From contig JAGCLI010000332.1 of assembly GCA_017647065.1 (NCBI GenBank), positions 1 to 9,850 of the forward strand: DNA of 9,850 nucleotides, written 5' to 3'. Position 1 is the first letter of the stretch; each line of letters begins with the position of its first letter. This document shows positions 6,331 to 9,850 of the stretch, piece by piece. The stretch comes from Bacteroidales bacterium. Lineage in GTDB: Bacteria > Bacteroidota > Bacteroidia > Bacteroidales > P3. The notes beneath the pieces were generated by a model, which worked only from the letters and a program-made list of their open reading frames with translations, was not told the DNA's origin and made no database searches. Both the position numbers and the translations under genes were made by a program.

Positions 6331-7359
6331 CGTCTCCTCTGCTTACAACAATTTTATAACCTAAGGAATTTACTTGATTTTTTAATTCTTCTAAGCCTTC
6401 AACAGCTTCTTTTCCTACAAATGCTTTATTATTGTATAGATTATAAAGTTTTCTAACATCTGTTGGCGAAAGGTTTGGCATAACTACATTTGCACCGACT
6501 TGAAGTCCTAATTCTCTACCATTTTCTGCAATAGAACCAAGTGCAGTTGTAGAAGGAATAAGAGAATAAGGAAACATTAAACGAAGAATAGCTACTAAGC
6601 GAAGGGTTTTATGTAAATCTCCTTGTGATTTGTCTTTAAAAGGAGTGTCAATATGAGGAATAAAAGGTCCTATTCCAATCATATCAGGTTGCAATTCTTG
6701 TAAAAATCTTAAATCTGCAATGATGTTTTCTGTTGTTTGAAAAGGAGAACCAACCATAAAGCCAGAGCCAACTTGGAAACCTATTTCTTTTAAGTCAAAT
6801 AAGCATTGTTTTCTTTTCTCTAACTTCATTGCCGAAGGGTGAAGTTTTGTGTAATGTTCTTCGGTTGCAGTTTCGTGTCTTAGAAGATAACGATCTGCCC
6901 CTGCATTGAAAAAATCTTGATAAGTTTGTTTGTTTTTCTCACCTATTGACAAAGTTACTGCACAATCGGGGTAAGTTTTTTTAATTTTAGATACAATTTC
7001 GCAAATCTCTTTATCTGAAAAATGCAAGTCTTCTCCACCTTGCATTACAAAAGTTCTAAATCCTAATGAGTAACCATAAGAAACGCAATCTAAAATATTT
7101 TTTTGACTTAGGCGATATCTCTCAACATTAAGATTACTACATCTAATTCCGCAGTACAAACAATTATTTTTACAATAATTACTTATTTCTATAAGTCCAC
7201 GTATGTAGATTTCTTCTCCGTATATTTGTCTGCGTTTTTTATCTGCTTGTTTAAAAAGATACTCTTCTTGAATAGAATTATTTTCGCAGTCAATTATTTT
7301 TCTTAACTCCTCATTTGTTAAATTATTTTTTCAAAAAGAGTATCTATTAAACTAAGCAT
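6311..7359 (-). CDS. hydE: [FeFe] hydrogenase H-cluster radical SAM maturase HydE (frameshifted near 5' end)
   Basis: HydE is a radical SAM enzyme that works with HydF and HydG to build the di-iron part of the [FeFe]-hydrogenase H-cluster. The motif NYCKNNCLYCGIRC carries the CxxxCxxC cluster ligands (C63, C67, C70 when the frame is restored). Other HydE-like features are MQGGED, VGSGFMVGSPFQT, IGIGPFIPHIDTPF, IPSTTALGS and ANVVMPNLSPTDVRKLYNLY. The ATG at 7359 lies 5 bases after hppA and reads MLSLIDTLFEK, then runs into TAA at 7320-7318. The HydE frame takes over at about 7330 (NNLTNEELRKIID...). One extra A in the six-A run at 7331-7326 joins the two into a 349-residue protein, the normal HydE length. 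Without it, translation from 7359 gives only 13 residues, and the next in-frame start (TTG at 7159) would lose two cluster cysteines. The family call is firm; whether the break is real is open. No hydF, hydG or hydrogenase is in the window. Confidence 0.9.
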
Positions 7360-7364
7360 ATAAT

Positions 7365-9776
7365 TTATTTTTTATCAATTGTCATTTTATAGAATGAACG
7401 ATAAACAAAATAGCAAGCTAAAACAAAGAATGCAATACCTACATAAGGTGCAATGTTCTTAAATGATTCGCTTATTGCTATTTCCATTGCCAAAAGACCA
7501 AATAAAGTTGTGAACTTAATAATAGGGTTAAGGGCAACAGAAGATGTGTCTTTGAAAGGGTCTCCTACTGTATCTCCAACAACGGAAGCATCGTGTAAAG
7601 GAGTGCCTTTTTCTTTCATATCTACCTCTACTATTTTTTTTGCATTATCCCAACTTCCTCCTGCATTGGCCATGAAAACTGCTTGAAATAATCCGAACAA
7701 CGCAATAGAGAGTAAATAACTAACAAACAAAGAAACTGCATTGTTTTCACCGATTGAAGCAGGTGAAGAAAGACATGCAATTCCTAAAGCAAAACAGAAG
7801 ATAGCTATAAAGATATTATACATACCTCTTTGAGCATAAAGAGTACAGATTTTAACAACTTCAACAGAAGATTCTTCATCTGCTTTTTTAGGAGCATTAA
7901 CATCAAGTTTTATATTGCGTTTAATGTATTCCACAGCACGATAAGCACCTGTTGTAACGGCTTGTGTACTCGCACCTGTAAACCAATAAATCACTGCACC
8001 TCCAAGAATAAAACCTAAGATGGTGTAAGGATTCAATAAGTTAAGCAAAGTGCCAGGGTCAACGCCAAGAGATTTTTGTATAACAAGAATTAAAGAGAAA
8101 ATCATTGTAGTTGCACCCACAACAGCAGTTCCAATCAAAACAGGTTTAGCGGTTGCTTTGAATGTATTACCAGCTCCGTCATTTGCTTCAAGATAATATT
8201 TTGATTTTTCCCAATCAGGTTTAAATCCAAAGTCTTTTTCAATTTCTTTATCAATGTTTTCTTGTTCTTCAATCAAAGAAAGCTCATAAACAGATTGAGC
8301 ATTGTCGGTTACAGGTCCATAGCTATCAACAGCAATCGTTACAGGACCCATTCCAAGCATACCAAACGCTACAAGACCGAAAGCAAAAATAGAAGGATAT
8401 ACCATTCCGATTTCGCCTAAGTTAGGAGAGCAGATATAAGCTATAAACATTAATAATACAAATATTAAACCAGTCCAAAAACCAGAGAAGTTACCAGAAA
8501 CAAATCCTGATAAAATATTCAAAGACGCTCCTCCTTGTTCAGAAGCCTTTACGACCTCTTTTACGTGTGTAGATTTAGGAGAAGTAAATATCTTTGTGAT
8601 TTCTGGAATCAAAGCAGCACCAAGAGTACCACAAGAAATAATAGTAGAAAGTATCCACCATAGATTACCGCTTGTTCCAAGATTTTCAATAAGTAAGTAA
8701 GATGTAACGAAAGTTCCTATAATAGAAAGAATAGAGCTAATCCATACCAAATTAGTCAAAGGAGCCTCAAAATCTAAATCATCTTTCTTTCCATAAAGCG
8801 CTTGACTTAAACCTTTGTTGATGTAGTATGCAATAATAGATGTTACAACACCAAGTATTCTCATTGTAAATATCCAAACTAAAAGGTCTTTTTGAATATC
8901 AACATCTCCAATTGCTAAAAGAATAAAAGAAACTAAAGCAACACCTGTTACACCGTATGTTTCAAAACCATCTGCTGTTGGTCCAACAGAGTCTCCTGCA
9001 TTATCACCTGTACAATCTGCAATAACACCAGGGTTTCTTGGGTCGTCTTCTCCAATTTTGAAAACAACTTTCATTAAATCCGAAGCAATATCTGCAATCT
9101 TTGTAAAGATACCACCTGCAATTCTTAAAGCCGATGCACCTAAACTTTCACCAATAGCAAAACCTATAAAACAAGCTCCTGCAAGATTAGCTGGCATTAG
9201 AAGTAAAATTACAAGCATTAAAAGAAGCTCAACACAAATCAATACAACCCCAATACTCATTCCAGCACTTAAAGGAATGTTCAAAAGGTTAAGTGGATTA
9301 CGTCTTAATGAAGCAAATGCCATTCTTGAATTAGCATAAGTATTTATGCGTATTCCATATTTTGCTACTATATATGAACCTAAAATTCCAAATACCGTCC
9401 AAAGAAGTATTAAAAGTACAGCTCCAATACCAAAACTTTCTCCATTTTCTCCTTTTGCAAGAAATCCGAAGTAAAGACTAACAGCTAAACCTACAAAAAC
9501 AAATAAAATAGCAAGGAACTTTGCTTGCTGTTTTAAGTAAGTTGAACAAGTTTTGTAAATAACGTGTGCTATATCAAGCATACTTTTGTGAGCAGGGAGT
9601 TTCTTAATTTTCAAGAATTGGTAAATTCCGAAAATTATCCCAAGGATAGAAATAAAAAAGCCCCAATGTAATATTCCAAACTCGTGAATTTCCAATGGGA
9701 CCTTTAAATCTGCTTCGCTTGCCTGCAAGAGTGTAGGCAGGAAGGCGACTAAGCTTAAAGCAATTCTTTTTTTCAT
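7365..9776 (-). CDS. hppA: Membrane-bound ion-translocating pyrophosphatase
   Basis: This 803-residue polytopic enzyme hydrolyses cytoplasmic pyrophosphate and pumps H+ and/or Na+ across the membrane. Catalytic motifs are all present: EDDPRNP at 243-249, GDNAGD at 257-262, DSYGPVTDNAQ at 484-494, GGSWDNAKK at 706-714, and GDTVGDPFKDTS at 734-745. About sixteen hydrophobic segments are spread along the chain. The N-terminus (1-20) looks like a signal sequence, followed by a short outside loop before the first core helix. In the stretch GNTFKATAKP (536-545), K540 sits where K+-independent enzymes carry Lys and K+-dependent ones Ala. The ion pumped cannot be fixed from this alone. Length is somewhat above the usual 650-750. 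hydE starts 5 bases after its stop, so both likely share one transcript, tying pyrophosphate energy use to hydrogen metabolism. Confidence 0.95.
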   Translation of the reverse strand: MKKRIALSLVAFLPTLLQASEADLKVPLEIHEFGILHWGFFISILGIIFGIYQFLKIKKLPAHKSMLDIAHVIYKTCSTYLKQQAKFLAILFVFVGLAVSLYFGFLAKGENGESFGIGAVLLILLWTVFGILGSYIVAKYGIRINTYANSRMAFASLRRNPLNLLNIPLSAGMSIGVVLICVELLLMLVILLLMPANLAGACFIGFAIGESLGASALRIAGGIFTKIADIASDLMKVVFKIGEDDPRNPGVIADCTGDNAGDSVGPTADGFETYGVTGVALVSFILLAIGDVDIQKDLLVWIFTMRILGVVTSIIAYYINKGLSQALYGKKDDLDFEAPLTNLVWISSILSIIGTFVTSYLLIENLGTSGNLWWILSTIISCGTLGAALIPEITKIFTSPKSTHVKEVVKASEQGGASLNILSGFVSGNFSGFWTGLIFVLLMFIAYICSPNLGEIGMVYPSIFAFGLVAFGMLGMGPVTIAVDSYGPVTDNAQSVYELSLIEEQENIDKEIEKDFGFKPDWEKSKYYLEANDGAGNTFKATAKPVLIGTAVVGATTMIFSLILVIQKSLGVDPGTLLNLLNPYTILGFILGGAVIYWFTGASTQAVTTGAYRAVEYIKRNIKLDVNAPKKADEESSVEVVKICTLYAQRGMYNIFIAIFCFALGIACLSSPASIGENNAVSLFVSYLLSIALFGLFQAVFMANAGGSWDNAKKIVEVDMKEKGTPLHDASVVGDTVGDPFKDTSSVALNPIIKFTTLFGLLAMEIAISESFKNIAPYVGIAFFVLACYFVYRSFYKMTIDKK

Positions 9777-9816
9777 GTTTTTATATTTTTATTTAATTTT
9801 ATTCTTTTAGAGTTGG

Positions 9817-9824
9817 CAAAAATA
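9817..9824 (-). promoter_or_regulatory. Probable -7 element for hppA-hydE
   Basis: The minus strand reads TATTTTTG, matching TAnnTTTG, 40 bases before the hppA ATG. The expected -33 TTTG is not clean (TTAG, with 20 bases spacing), and the window ends soon after, so this is a moderate call. The leader would be about 35 A/T-rich bases without a Shine-Dalgarno. Confidence 0.5.
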
Positions 9825-9850
9825 CGAATAAAAACAAAAAAAAACTAAGA

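Noticed and set aside
9058..9339. Plus-strand open frame of 93 codons inside hppA
   Set aside because: It is antisense to conserved pyrophosphatase sequence and has no family resemblance or promoter.

Overview
The window reads as an AT-rich chromosome segment from a member of the Bacteroidota, probably an anaerobe. Three things point there. Promoters match the Bacteroidota form (TTTG, about 19 bases, then TAnnTTTG) rather than -35/-10 boxes. One gene encodes a secreted protein with a type IX secretion (Por) C-terminal sorting domain. The ExbB, ExbD, RseP and membrane pyrophosphatase sequences are of the Bacteroidota type. HydE implies an [FeFe]-hydrogenase and so hydrogen metabolism. All nine recognised genes stop with TAA or TAG.

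Layout. Bases 1-1876 (+) hold the 3' part of dxr (isoprenoid synthesis) followed after 4 bases by rseP (site-2 protease). Bases 1930-2097 (+) are a self-contained tRNA-Asn(GTT) unit with its own promoter and a strong hairpin terminator. Bases 2098-2386 are non-coding and carry three tandem 21-bp units, each with a small hairpin, plus a terminator for the next gene. Bases 2387-2815 (-) encode an exported thioredoxin whose reading frame is interrupted by one in-frame TGA. A divergent promoter region follows. Bases 2957-6330 (+) form a probable four-gene operon: a secreted fibronectin-III-like protein, exbB, exbD and a TonB-like energy transducer. Bases 6311-9776 (-) are a probable two-gene operon transcribed as hppA then hydE; hydE overlaps the tonB-like gene tail to tail by 20 bases and has a one-base frame break near its start.

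How the genes fit together. ExbB, ExbD and the TonB-like protein make a proton-driven inner-membrane motor that energises the outer membrane. HppA builds ion gradient from pyrophosphate, and HydE helps mature a hydrogenase, so the right half is largely about energy conservation. I see no phage, transposon, CRISPR or defence system and no wholly unknown gene. The points most worth a second look are the two broken frames (thioredoxin and hydE) and the 21-bp hairpin repeat.
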